From assembly GCF_037893015.1 (NCBI RefSeq), contig NC_133666.1, positions 625,557,464-625,621,463 of the forward strand: 64,000 nucleotides of DNA. Reading direction: 5' to 3'. Position numbers and translations under genes: made by a program. The notes under the pieces are model-generated. The model saw only the letters and a list, made by a program, of their open reading frames with translations, searched no databases and was not told where the DNA came from. Positions 12,031 to 23,055 of the stretch are shown piece after piece (the first letter of the stretch is position 1; the number at the start of each line of letters is the position of its first letter). The DNA comes from Macrotis lagotis. Taxonomy: Eukaryota; Chordata; Mammalia; Peramelemorphia; Peramelidae.

Positions 12031-13533
12031 TTTTTTTTACAAAGTTTCTTTTTTTTACACAAAATGGCGTATATGTGCATGTACTGTGTTATAATAAAAA
12101 TACATATGTATTATAGTCAATTTTATATAGAGTTAAAAACATCAATTTCCAGTCTGGCATTTGAACCAACATCTTCTTAGTCTTCAATTAGATTCCTAAT
12201 TTGAAATTTGCATCAGTTATTCTGGTCATCTTTCTATCATGATAAATGCTTGATGAGATATAGTTTTTATCCTTGTTCAATTGTAAAAAAATTGGTGCCT
12301 TTTTATAGTGTTCTACAAGTTCTTCCATGGTGCTGAATTTATGCTGTCCAATGCAGTAAACAGAGTCTTTCAACTGGACTTTAAAATGCTTGTTTTTCCC
12401 TTGTGCTTTCAAAGATACTGAGAAATCATTTGGAGAAGATTCACTATCCCGAATGAGAAAGTCTCCTTCATTTCCTCTTTCATTCAATGCCATTGCTGCC
12501 TGATGTCTAGTGATTTTCCCATAATACCATGGATTGCCAGCAAATCTGCCAGTGACTGATGGGCCAATGTAATCACACTGTAGGAGTGATGGTTCCAATC
12601 CTGAGGTTAGCTGACTATTCTGCATGACAGTAACAGTTCTTTGGCACCAAGCCCACCTGCCCATTAATCTTCCCACATTTCCACCACTCAGGGTCATTTT
12701 CAGGTTTTTCATTAACATCCATCACTTCTCCTTTCTCAAAATTTAACTCTTCATCATTGGAGGAGCTGAATGGATAGAGAGCTTGCACCACATGTAACAC
12801 TTGTCCACTATTTAAATTGTTGATGACCGCTGCTAATTTTTCTGATAAGGAGCCCATATGGTCACCCAGAGGACTGTTGCTTTCTTCAGTCACATAGTTT
12901 GAAGGAAACCATCCAACCTGTCCATTATAGCTCCCCCATCACCAACCATCACTGCATTTCTCCATGACAACCACCTTTGTCCCTTTTGTCAGAGATAATT
13001 CATCCACCCTCTCGGCCATGTAATTAAATTTCACATAAGCAGGCATGTTGAGGTCATATAGACGTTCTCCTGGGTCAACAAAACTGTCATCAGCAGGAGA
13101 TGAAGAATCTGGCACACTGAATTTCCTTTTCACTTTTCCAATACCTAAAGTATCCGTTAGATTTTTTACAATAGAAGCTTTCCTTGCATTGTTTTTCCTT
13201 TCAACATAGTTAGAAGGCACAAAACCAGTTCTGTTCATAGAATTTCGAACTCTCCACCAAGACTTGGAATCATCCAGTAACCAAAGTCTTTCATTCTTCT
13301 TGATGTCAAGCTCTTGCTCTTGCTGAGCCACACAATCAAATTTGGCTTCTACCGCCACCTCTTCTGCCATCTTATGGTGGCTCTGGCGCTTTACATTAAC
13401 TCTTCTTACTTCAATTTTTCATTCAGTGTGTATGCCCCGCAGGGCCGCCGCGGTCGCCGCTGGGTCGAGGAGCTGGAGGGGAGCGGAAAGCCGCTGCCCC
13501 TGCCACCGCCGCGGCGGGGATGGGGGAGGGGCT
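12031..13533 (-). pseudogene. NCK1: NCK1 processed pseudogene (full-length retrocopy)
   Basis: An intronless copy of the SH3-SH3-SH3-SH2 adaptor NCK1, which links phosphotyrosine receptors to actin regulators. The CDS spans 12238-13370. The start [20 protein letters not shown], the linker [20 protein letters not shown], the third SH3 ([20 protein letters not shown]) and the SH2 ([34 protein letters not shown]) are all clear. Breaks seen: a TGG-to-TGA stop in SH3-2 after MEKCSDGW (codon 144), a frameshift near 12640 in SH3-3, and an extra T that shifts the last 16 codons (after KKAPIF). GC-rich 5'UTR (13434-13533) and 3'UTR are retained. CCTTATAACTTTT (12020-12032) and CCTTATCACTTTT (13534-13546) are the target duplication. 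It sits in the endonuclease region of the old L1. Confidence 0.96.
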
Positions 13534-14167
13534 CCTTATCACTTTTAATGAGATCTATTTTTGCTTTTGCTTTGCCTGAGATCAGGATTACTATCCCCCC
13601 TTTTTTTTCACTTCAGATGAAGCATAATATATTCTGCTCTAGCTTTTTATCTTTACTTTGTGTGTATCTCTCTGCTTCAAATGTGTTTCTTGTAAATAAC
13701 ATATTGTAGGACTCTGGTTTTTAATCCACTCTGCTATCCATTTCCTTTTTATGGAATCATCCCATTACCCTCCATCCTATCTCCCCTCCATTTGTATTTT
13801 CTTTCTGCTTTCACCGTATTCCTCCTCACTAGTGTTTTGCTTCTGAATACTACTTCCCTCAATTTGTGCCCATTATATCAGCCCCCCTTTTCTTTCCCTT
13901 TTACCCTTTTACTTTCCCCCCCTCCTTTCTTCCCTCTCTTCTATCAATCCCTACTTCCCTTCCCCACCTTTACTCTTCTAATGTCTGGAGAATAAGATAA
14001 ATTTCCAAACCCAGCTGAGTATTGTTATTCCCTCTTTGAGTCAAATCTAATGAAAGTAAGATTCAAGTAATTCTTTCTCCCTTCCTTTTTTCCTTCTACT
14101 ATAATAAGTCCTTTGTGTCTCTTCATGTGATGTAATTTACCTCATTCCACCCATCCTATTACAATCC

Positions 14168-14332
14168 CTTTTTTATATTTTTGTTTTGTTTGGCTTTTGC
14201 AAGGCAATGGAGTTAAGTGACTTGCCCAAGTCCACACAGCTAGGTAATTATTAAGTGTTTGAGGCCAGATTTGAACTCAGGTCCTCCTGACTCCAGGGCC
14301 GGTGCTCTATCCACTGTACCACCTAGCCTCCC
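14168..14332 (-). mobile_element. WSINE1-type SINE
   Basis: Antisense copy with T/G-rich tail, AAGGCAATGGAGTTAAGTGA and tRNA-like head (GTACCACCTAGCCTCCCC). It lies in the spacer of the old L1. Confidence 0.92.
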
Positions 14333-15490
14333 CCTCCTTTTTACATTTTAATTTTTTAAAATCATCCCACCAACATCAATTCATGTCCATACCTGTTCTT
14401 CTCCTGGCATTTTTCCTGGAGTAAGATGACCAAGTACTTCCATTATTTTGAAAACTTGACACATTTTTTTTGTGATCTATATGGCTTTAGTATAGTCAGT
14501 GAAACAGAAATGGAATTTTTCTAGAACTCTCTTGCTTTCTCCATAAAGCAGTGAATGTGGACAAATTGATCTTTAGCTCCTCTGTCTTTTTGAAAATCAG
14601 CTAATTTTTCGTTTATGTAATTTGGAAATCTATCTTATAGAATCTTAAGTACAACCTTGCTGATGTGTCAAATGAGTGCAATTGTTTGAAAATTTGGACA
14701 TTACTTGGCCTTGCCCTTCTTTAGGATTGAGGGGTAAATGGATCTTTTCCAATTCAGCAGTCACTGTTGAGTTTTCTAAATTTGTTATAGTTAAATGCAT
14801 TGCTTTAACATAATCATCTTTTAGTATTTTAAAAGACTCAGCTGAAATTTCATTACCTTCACTAACCTTGTTAGCAAATCTTCCTACAGCCCACTGGTTT
14901 CATTCTTCAGCATTTCTGGTTCTAGATCAGTTACCATACCTTTATGGTTATTGTAATATTATGATCTTTCTTGTATAATTCTTTTGTGTATTCTTTCCAC
15001 CTCTTCTTAATCTCTTCTTCTTCTGTTAAATACCTACCATTTTTGTCTTTTACTATGATCATTTTGGCATGAAACTTTATCTTGATATCTAATTTCTTGA
15101 AGAGATTTCTTGTCTTTCTCCTTCTGTTGTTTTCTTCTATTTCTTTGCATTCCTCATTTAAGAAAATTTTATCTCTCCTTACTATTCTCTGGAATCCTCT
15201 ATTCAGGGGAGTATATCTTTCCTTTTTGCTTTCTTTCTTTCCTTATCTATCTGTAAAGATTTATCAGACAGTTATTTTGCTTTCCTGCTCTTCTTTTTCT
15301 TTGGAATGTTTTTGTTGCTGCCTCTTGTACAATATCGTGAACCTCTGGCCATAGTTTTTCAGGCACTTCATCTACTAGATCGACTCCTTTAAATCCCTTC
15401 ATCACTTCTACTTCCTATTCAAAAAAGAATGTTATTTTAGGTCATACCTATATAATATGATGGTTTTCCTTACTTCAACTTAAGTCTGAA

Positions 15491-15654
15491 TTTTTTTTTT
15501 TTAGGTTTTTGCAAGGCAATGGGATTAAGTGGCTTGCCCAAAGCCACACAGCTAGGTAATTAGAAAGTGTCTGACGGGGGCAGCTAGGTGGCACAGTGGA
15601 TAGAGCATTGGACCTGGAGTCAGGAGTACCTGAGTTCAAATCCAGCCTCAGACA
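15491..15654 (-). mobile_element. WSINE1-type SINE with inverted 5' half
   Basis: Left part (15491-15574) is the antisense 3' half with poly(T). Right part (15576-15654) is the 5' half in the opposite orientation, GGGGGCAGCTAGGTGGCACA to CCTCAGACA. The breakpoint falls at the same internal position in both halves. This is the layout expected from twin priming, well known for L1 and rare for SINEs. AAGTCTGAA (15482-15490) and AGGTCTGAA (15742-15750) flank the composite including the next SINE. Confidence 0.8.
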
Positions 15655-15743
15655 TTTTTTTTTTTTTAGTTTTTGCAAGGCAATGGGGTTAAGTGGCTTG
15701 CCCAAGGCCACACAGCTAGGTAATTATGATTAAGTGTCTGAGG
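15655..15743 (-). mobile_element. 5'-truncated WSINE1-type SINE
   Basis: Antisense 3' half only: poly(T) then TTTTTGCAAGGCAATGGGGT to TTAAGTGTCTGAGG. It directly abuts the inverted head of the preceding SINE and ends at nearly the same internal base as that SINE's breakpoint. Confidence 0.85.
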
Positions 15744-15914
15744 TCTGAATTTTTGCAATAAGAAACTATGATCTGACCTACAATCAGTTCCAGTTCTTGT
15801 TTTGACTAACTGTTTAGAACTTTTGTACCCTTGGCTACAAAGGGTATAATCAATCAATCTCAAACTTTATTTTAACATGTAAGATGTGTCCTTATTTAAG
15901 ATTGCTATACATGT

Positions 15915-16066
15915 GGGGCGGCTAGGTGGCGTAGTGGATAAAGCACCAGCCCTGGAGTCAGGAGTACCTGGGTTCAAATCCGGTCTCAGACACTTGATAA
16001 TTACCTAGCTGTGTGGCCTTGGGCAAGCCACTTAACCCCATTTGCCTTGCAAAAACCTAAAATAAA
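15915..16066 (+). mobile_element. WSINE1-type SINE with 17-bp target duplication
   Basis: Sense full-length copy: GGCTAGGTGGCGTAGTGG (A box), GGTTCAAATCC (B box), poly(A)-like end. AAGATTGCTATACATGT (15898-15914) and AAGATTGCTATAGATGT (16067-16083) are the target duplication. Confidence 0.96.
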
Positions 16067-16083
16067 AAGATTGCTATAGATGT

Positions 16084-17275
16084 GGGCTCAAATTGTCTTG
16101 GGATAGAGAGGTATAGTGGAGGGCATGGGAGACTGTGCCAGTTTGAACATTTCTCCTTTCAAGCTAAAAATGGCTTGGGTGTAGATTAATGTTGAATAAA
16201 CAAATGTTTCTGGCAGACTTTATTCTAAATTGCACAATGTATTATTAGTTCTTATTTTTTTCTTCAACATTTATTGTGCCATTTATTCAGATACCCTTGC
16301 CTCTTAAACATATACCTCATGGTTCTGTTCAGAAACTTCCAACTAGCTAAGAAGTATTTTTTCATTGTTTTGTGGTTTATTTTAGGGTCTATCAATGTGT
16401 TCTATGATTAGAGATATAAAGTCCTAAGCGAGTGATTGATGTTAAAAATCAATGATCCTCTATAATAAGGGGATGTGTGGTCTTGAGAGCTGTCCTCCTC
16501 TTCTTCCCAAAGTGCTTGATCTCAACTCAAGAGATCTTTCCAGTCATTTGGGAATGAATAACCAGGGACTCCAAAAAAGAGAGGAAAAAAGAAAAGCACT
16601 TTTGCAGTTTACAACTTGAAGTTAAACTTTATCTAGTACAAATATTAATCTCTGAGATCTTCTTTTGTACAATTTGTCTTAAGCAATGAAAGCTTGATCT
16701 CAGAAAAGGTGATTAAATTAATTTTAAAAAAGGCAAATTTCATTTTAAGATTTGGTTTTGCAAAACCACAATAAATATGGTTTAAGTGATTCAGAATCAA
16801 AATCACATAAAAGAAATTACGATAGCAATGGCATCTGAAAGTTTGCAAATAAAAAAATTTGCAATTGCACATGTTTTACTTGGAAAAGTAAAAAACTGTC
16901 TGTATATCTGAATGTTTCCATTCCGATCAGTTAAAAGCAGGATTTAGAGACAAATTTGGGATACATAAGAAAAATACTTGCATTTGTAATAGAAATTCAG
17001 TAGAATAGTCCAGAGTGGTATGTGCCATCTCAACCCCCAAGAGAGTCTAATTGATGGATGATGACTGTTGCTGGAATAAAGTCAGATATTTGGTGAAGAA
17101 TAGGAAATGAATGAACTCCCTAACTTTTATAATCATCTAATGGAAGTGTGCAAAAATCTGAAATGAGGATGTAATTGCAGGACCTGATAAGATTTGTTAG
17201 AATCAACAACTAAAAGCAAGTATATTCTCCAGGATGAGAATGATGGCTATATCATAAGTATTTATTTATGAATTC
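16084..17275. other. No gene recognised
   Basis: AT-rich sequence with no convincing frame, RNA gene or repeat that I recognise. Short A-rich runs occur near 16570-16590. It may be old degraded repeat. Confidence 0.5.
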
Positions 17276-17790
17276 AATATATCTGTGGCAGTAACTCTGG
17301 ATAAAAGGATTGGTCTAGTTAACTTTCAATTGACAAGCAGAATCAAGTTCTACTTGCTTTTAAATTGGACTGCCCTGATCCCAGTCAGCATTGTTAATCT
17401 ACAAAGCCATTTGACAATACTTTTCAGGAAACTAAAGGTATGTCTGGAGACCCAAGTATATTTTAAAAACTGGATAATCATTACTGATTGCTTTGCTTTC
17501 TATATCCCAATTTGAGATAATGCCTCAACCTTATTATGTCACTTAATATAGCATCAATAATGATCTTTGTCATCTGCTTTTATGAACTTGAAAAAATTTT
17601 TTAAAATATAAGGAGAACACTGTATTTTAGATCACCTGGAATAAAGTGTCTTGTTATTAATAGCAAAGTACAAAATTGAGATTCTAGAATTAATATTATG
17701 TTAATAATTAATAACAATAATAAAATAATAAAAATACAATATGTTTCAACTTGTGCAGAAGTAAAAAGGAGTAGTTGTGGAAACCTAATA
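17276..17790. other. No gene recognised
   Basis: AT-rich, with a 76-codon chance frame (17285-17515) and no recognisable similarity. An AATAA-rich stretch lies at 17700-17740. Confidence 0.45.
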
Positions 17791-17794
17791 AAAA

Positions 17795-18000
17795 GTTTGT
17801 TTAGATCCCTTGATCATTTATCTACTGGGGAATGGTTTTGCAAGACTAATAGCCATTTCTCAGCATATAAGGGATCAAAGGATGTGAACAAATAGTTTTC
17901 AAAAGAACAGCAAAGTATTCACAGCCATGTGAAAAATGCTCCAAATCATTAATAATAAGAGAAATGCAAATCTCTGAAGTTCTATCACACACCCTGCCAA
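17795..18000 (+). mobile_element. Old L1 ORF2 fragment
   Basis: Sense L1 ORF2 near its C-terminus: CTGGGGAATGG, then AAAATGCTCCAAATCATTAATAATAAGAG-type wording and AGAGAAATGCAAAT. It is diverged and full of stops. Confidence 0.7.
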
Positions 18001-18059
18001 CTGACAGAAGTGATCTAAAAAATAGTAACAGTTGCTACATTAAAAGACTGAAGGTCTTA

Positions 18060-18780
18060 CAACATTACATCAAAGAGCAAAAGACCTGTGGTTGCAGCTA
18101 AAAATATCTTACCAAGCAAAGATGAGCATGATTCTTAAAGAAAAAAAATGGATATTCAATGAATTTCCAGACTTTCAAGATTTTGTTGAAAAAAATACCT
18201 GAGCTTAATAGAAAATTTGACATACAAGACCCAAGAGACTAATTACAAGGGACTTAACAAGGCAAAATATTTACTATTTATATATGGAAATGTAAACTAT
18301 TTGTCCAAGATTGTTATTAGTATTTGCTTAGTATGAAGGAAAGATTTGGGTAGAGCTAAGTAAGATGGAATTCTAAAAAATTAAATGGTGTAGGAAAAGA
18401 TTTTTTAAAAGTTATCTTATACAGTTGAGGTGTGAGAGGAAGAAATGCTACAGAGTAAATAGATGGGGAAAGAAAGCTGGTAATTCTGGAAACTTATTCT
18501 TATCGGAAATGGGTTAAAGAGGATATAATACATACATATTTAAATTCAGAAAGAAGAGGGGGGGAATAGGGAGGGTATTGAATTAGAAGATAAGGGAATA
18601 GATTCAAGGGATTTATAGAAGGGTATGTAGAACAATAAGGAGGGGAGTATAGAAGAGGGTGTAAGTAAGGGATTCTTGGAAGGGTGATAGGCCAAGAATA
18701 GGAGGGTAAGATAGCAAGTAGAAGTAGAGGAGCGAGGAGGAGTTGTTGCTTTCAGGAAATGTTATAAAAATGAGAAATAT
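18060..18780 (+). mobile_element. Old L1/HAL1-like ORF1 end plus G-rich 3' region
   Basis: At about 18110-18240 a degraded frame reads FNEFPDFQDFVEKIPELNRK-like residues, followed by FDIQDP, which is the ORF1p C-terminal domain. A purine-rich, G-rich segment (18550-18760) follows, resembling the region after ORF1 in the HAL1-like element at 58987. Confidence 0.6.
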
Positions 18781-18925
18781 ACATTAACTAAATATATAGA
18801 TATCTATAAATATGCAAATATTCATGTATTTATTTGTTTATATGTACATACATATATGTGTACATGTATTTAGGTGTATGCATGTGGATATGTGTATGAC
18901 AGCATATATATGTGTGTAAGCTGCC
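18780..18925. repeat. AT/GT-rich simple repeat
   Basis: Impure runs of TATA and TGTA/TGTG units such as ATATATAGATATC and TACATACATATATGTGTAC. Confidence 0.75.
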
Positions 18926-19254
18926 GGGAAGCTTCCTGCAATCCAAATTCTTTGGGTTCCAGGGGAGTAAGGTTGCAAAACTGAATGAAGTAAAGCATTA
19001 TGAAACAGATTAGGAAAATTTTACCATAAGGATTACATGTTGCCTAGTACAAATGGAACCATAGTTTCATATATTGAATGTACCTACTGACAAAGTTACC
19101 AAACCTTGACTGTATTTATTGACAAAGACTAAAGGATGTAGCTATCTGTTATGGAAGATTCAAATGTTTGGGGAGGGACAGACTGGGTTCAACCAGGTAG
19201 TTTTAAAGGTGTTTCCAGCTAAGTGGTCATTGAAAATGGTTATACTGAATTATG

Positions 19255-20400
19255 TGGTTGGTTGGTTCTTGTCCTTCATTAATGAAGAAGATCAAAATGA
19301 CATCACCATGTCTGAGACAGTGTGTCTGACTGTGGCTGATCAGATCAATATGAACTTGGAATGCTCTACCACAGGTCAAGCATAAATAGTCCATGTGATC
19401 ACCTGGGGTGTTTACTTATAGTTATCACATTTCCTACAAGCTGCTTCAATTCTGCCTTCTTCATAGAGTGCAGCACCCTCACTGAGGAGGGCATGCCATG
19501 TTGAGTAGTCCTGTGCCTATGTCTCCCTTGCTGCACAATCAATTCCAAAGTTTTTCAGAGAGACCTTCAGGGAGTACCGATATTGTTTTTTCTGACCCCC
19601 TTGTGAGCACTTGTCCCGGGTGAGTTCTCCATAAAAATAGGTTTTTTGGCATTTTGGGGGCATTTTTTGATATAGGTACATCTGGCATTCTAACATTGCG
19701 TCCTGCCCATCTTCATTGCACCCTCTGTAGTAATGTTGGAATGCTAGACAATTTTACTCGAGAAAGGTCCTCTATGTCTGGTATCTTCTCCTGCTAGGTG
19801 ATCTTTAGAATCTTCCTAAGACAATTTAAATGGAAGAGATTCAGTTTCCTGACATGGAGCTGGTAGACTGTCAGGTTTCACAGACATATAGCCATGAGGT
19901 CAGCACAGCAGCTCTATAGACTCAGGTTGGTAGTCAGTCTAATACCTCTTTTCTCCCACACTTTCTTTTGGAGCCTCCCCAATACTGAGCTAGCTCTGGC
20001 AATGCGAGTATCAATCTCATTGTCAATATGTACCTTCCTGGAAAGGACACTGCCAAGGTAAGTGAATTTGTCCACAGTACTGAAAACTTCTCCATTGATA
20101 TAATCAATGATTCCATAAAAGGATAGCATGGTGCTGGCTGATGGAGCACCTGTGTTTACTTGGTGTTGTTAGATCAAAATGAGCACAAGGAACAGAAAAT
20201 TGATCCATACTTTGTTGCATCTCAGCTTCAGAGGTTATGTTGAATGTACAATCATCTGCAAATAGTAGATCATGCACCAACACTCCTTCCACTTTGGTCT
20301 TGGCCAATGCAGAAATAAACACACCTATTCCAATTGTTCTAACTCCTTAGAAGCAGGTCCCAAGTAGCTTCTAAATGTGTAATAACCACTTTAGGTGGTC
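19255..20400 (-). mobile_element. RTE-like LINE fragment (RT end and 3' region)
   Basis: Minus-strand pieces show LINE reverse transcriptase: VHDLLFADDCTFNITSEAEM (20104-20322) with the FADD catalytic box, then VDKFTYLGSVLSRKVHIDNE (19914-20129) and ARASSVLGRLQKKVW. This matches a remembered RTE-type sequence in which FADDCALNASSEAEMQ precedes VDKFTYLGSTLSR. The 3' end lies near 19255. It is broken by frameshifts and stops. A related sense-strand piece closes the window at 63885-64000. Confidence 0.82.
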
Positions 20401-20467
20401 TTGGCTTGTGCCAAGCTTCTTTTTTATTTTTGTCTTTCTTTGCATTGACACGTATCAACTGCTTCTT

Positions 20468-20770
20468 TTTTTAATTTTGTTTATTTTTTCCAATTACATG
20501 TAAAGATAGTTTTCAACATTCATTTTTTGTAAGATTTTGAGTTCCACATTTTTCTACTTCCCTCTCTTCCCTTCCCTCTTCCCATGACAGTGAGTAATCT
20601 AATATAGGTTATACACGTACAATTATGTTGAACATATTTCCATACTAGTTATGCCATAAAAGAAGCAAAATGAAAGGGGGAAAATTCCATGAGAAAAAAG
20701 GATATAAAACACATTTAAAAAGTGAAAACAGTTTGCTTTGATCAGCATTCAGACTCATTTTTTTCTCTGG
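20468..20770 (-). mobile_element. L1 3'UTR fragment
   Basis: Antisense L1 3' end: TTTTTCCAATTACATGTAAA, ATTTTGAGTTCCACATTTTT, a pyrimidine-rich run, then ATAGGTTATACACGTACAAT. Same layout as the 3'UTRs at 7972, 45692 and 52530. Confidence 0.75.
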
Positions 20771-20962
20771 ATGTGAATGTTTCTAGCTTCTTTTACACAT
20801 GTAAGGGTGTACCCTGATTTGATTTCATCAAAGTTGAAAGTTGTGAAGAGAGCAAAATATAAAGGTAAGGACTTTTTTAGTGTAAGTGAAACCTTCTATA
20901 CTATGGAAGAGATCTGAGGCTTAGAGTAGCTCAATTGTATATGGAAAAAATGTGGGAAAGCA

Positions 20963-21112
20963 GGGTGGCTAGGTGGTGCAGTGGATAGAGCACCAGCCCT
21001 GGAGTCAGGAGTACCTGAATTCAAATCCGGCCTCAGACACTTCATAATTGCCTGGCTGTGTGGCCTTGGGCAAGCCACTTAACCCCATTGCCTTGCAAAA
21101 ACTTTAAAAAAA
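20963..21112 (+). mobile_element. WSINE1-type SINE
   Basis: Sense full-length copy with GTGGCTAGGTGGTGCAGTGG and TTCAAATCCGGCCTCAGACA, ending in poly(A). AAAATGTGGGAAAGCA before it and AAAAGGTAGGAAAGACA after it suggest an imperfect target duplication. Confidence 0.94.
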
Positions 21113-22316
21113 AGATAAAAGGTAGGAAAGACATTCAGAATACCATCTCAATACTCTTTTCCTCTTCCACTCATGTGCACACGATCCCAAGAGAAATCTG
21201 GGAAAGTGTATCTGGCTGGTTACCATACATAAAGGAGACTATCAGGGAAGGAGTCCAGCTCTGAATCAAGAAGAATTTCATAGCAGAAGAAGGCTTTACT
21301 TCTCTCATCTCCTGTTGAAATGACATCTCACAGCATAGGTTCTGAGGGAGTAGGAAAGGAGAGGTTTCTGTCAGTTGTAGGCTGTCCTTGCTGAAAGAGT
21401 CTAGTAGCATTCCGGCTGAAAAGAATTCTTTACAACCCGGCAGAGGCTGATGTTGGAGGGGGTGGAGACTTCAACTGCTCTTCAAAGAGACTGGAGAGAA
21501 GGCAATTCTGTTGATCTTGACCTCCCCACCAACTGTCCACTTGAAACACTGCCCTTTGAAGAACCGGTGGAGTCCCAGCTGACCAGTGGAGTGACTCATC
21601 CATTAATGACATCGATGACCTACAGTGAACTTAATAAAGATTCTCTGAAGAATGAAAGAACTTCAAGTTGTTGCAGTTCCAGAGTTGTGAGTTATTTTGT
21701 TCGTGTACTCCCTACATGGGCACATTATTACCATTGTACTTTCAATATGTTTCCATTTTCTATCCTACAAAATGCTTATGTGGGAGGGTGTGCCCGAAGT
21801 TTTAAGGGTAATGATTTGTAACTACTATTATTGCCTTGGCAGTTGTTACGTCTTTTCTTAGAGCTCGAGTCCATTGGTTAATTATTAATGGAAAGCACAA
21901 AGGTGGGGGCTCATGAATTAGAGTATTAGAAGGCTAGCAAACCCCTGAATAATCTCCAGACTAAGGTAGTAGTTATTCCTCTGGTAACCCAATCTGCCAT
22001 TGTATATGTCAGTGGGGGAGTGAACCCATGGTGAAGTCTACAAATGCCTCATCTAAAAATGGAAATGCCACAGGAACAAAAACTGTTTCATTTATGCCTC
22101 AGAATCTTTCTTGCTCAAGCACATATGGTTATTGAGTTGAATGGAATTCAAGTGTCACTGGAATTTGATGGGTCAGAAACATCTCTAGAGGCCAAAAAGA
22201 ATCCACTGTGGAAAAAAAAAAACCTAAAAAAAAAGAATCCACTGTGGAGCACAGAGTTGGTTTGGTATTGCCCAACAGACAACCATGATTATCTGGGTTC
22301 CTCAGAGAAGTAATAT
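21113..22316. other. Unassigned region
   Basis: Moderately GC-balanced sequence that I could not place. Short frames on both strands (such as 21450-21821 plus, 123 codons) have no recognisable domain. AATAAA occurs at about 21633. The segment at 21410-21640 looks like an exon or an old LTR, but nothing decides between these. Confidence 0.35.
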
Positions 22317-22515
22317 GGAGGAGTGGATGGACTTGGGGATCTGGAGTCTCTGCCGCTGTGGAAACTTTATTACCTGTGCAATCATGAGCAAGTCACTTAA
22401 CAACTCTGTGAATCTTGGTTGTCATTAGATTAATACCCAATAATACTTTAAACAGATAAGACATTAAACAAATTTGCAAACCTTAAGGTGATAAATAGCA
22501 ACATTATTTTTATTA
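22317..22515 (+). mobile_element. MIR-type SINE
   Basis: GAGCAAGTCACTTAACAACT in the core and TTTGCAAACCTTAAGGTGAT followed by ATTATTTTTATTACTA at the 3' end are MIR/Mon1 hallmarks. It heads the duplicated block that follows. Confidence 0.7.
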
Positions 22516-23055
22516 CTACCAGAGTGCTTCCCCCAGTCCACATCTTGTTTTAGCATGACTGGCTGGAGGTATACCTAAGGCCCCTCCTCCTCCCTCCTAC
22601 CCCATCAGGGGCAGGTTTGACTCAAAGCTAGAGTACCTGGGTTATGGGGCTGTCACCTGATGGACCCTGCCCCTAGATTTCAATCAGCAGGTATGCAGAC
22701 AGGAAGAAATCAGCCACTACTTTCTCTGGAATCTGCTCCTCCCCGAGGGAGCTGAGAAACGAGTCTCTTCCTTTTCTACCTCTACACTCTTCCCATAGCC
22801 TTATCTGCTTGGCTCTAGTCTGGAAATTCCCTCTGTCACTGTACCCTAGAACCTGGCCAAAACCTAGTCTTGGTGGCTAGAGAAGGGGGACTGCATGGGA
22901 GTGAATCCAGGTGGAATGAGCTGTAAATTCACCCTGCTCTGCCCCAGTAGGACTCCAGGTTTCTTAATGGCAGAATTCAATTCAATTTAGGGACATCTAT
23001 TATGACTCTGCTGTTTGCAAGTGAATGAGTTATTTTTCCTTTTTCTCTCCAGAAA
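22516..23055 (+). repeat. Local duplication, copy A
   Basis: Aligns along its length with 27850-28400: CACCTGATGGACCCTGCCCC, AGGAAGAAATCAGCCACTAC, CTTTTCTACCTCTACACTCT, and the end GGCAGAATTCAATTCAATTT. Both copies are preceded by a MIR of the same orientation, so the duplicated unit includes it. Identity is roughly 70-75 percent by eye. Confidence 0.7.

Larger units (their letters stand above)
7236..14390 (-). mobile_element. Old L1 LINE expanded by many nested insertions
   Basis: Collinear minus-strand L1 ORF2 and spacer sequence resumes repeatedly: 7236-7341, 7499-7792, about 8558-8990, 9143-9220, 9402-10850, about 11870-12030 and 13534-14170, with spacer to about 14390. Each block starts where the previous one stopped when laid against the L1 at 1-6456, apart from a loss of roughly 0.35 kb near 10850-11870. 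Between the blocks lie five SINEs, two younger L1 fragments and an NCK1 retrocopy. Protein remnants include NKIQRQEIEREIPF (about 9430) and EEENQIT-like sequence (about 10500). Confidence 0.85.
14395..15880 (-). mobile_element. RTE/BovB-like LINE fragment
   Basis: The wording of the sequence follows remembered BovB-type RTE elements in antisense: TTTCTTGAAGAGATTTCTTG, TTCTATTTCTTTGCATTCCT, ATCTCTCCTTACTATTCTCT, CTCTGGCCATAGTTTTTCAG, then ACAATCAGTTCCAGTTCTTG and GGCTACAAAGGGTATAATCA. Minus-strand reading is expected to run RT to endonuclease, but no long frame survives. SINEs at 15491-15743 interrupt it. The left boundary against L1 spacer sequence is approximate. Confidence 0.75.

Noticed and set aside
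13430-13533. CpG-rich stretch as an active CpG-island promoter
   Set aside because: It is the copied 5'UTR of the NCK1 mRNA, bounded by the target duplication.
15915-15990. tRNA gene (A and B box-like sequence)
   Set aside because: It is the tRNA-like head of a SINE; no cloverleaf is formed and the same head recurs about twenty times.
21450-21821. 123-codon plus frame as a host exon
   Set aside because: Composition is gene-like at first (to about 21640) but no domain, splice pair or homologue can be supported; left as unassigned.
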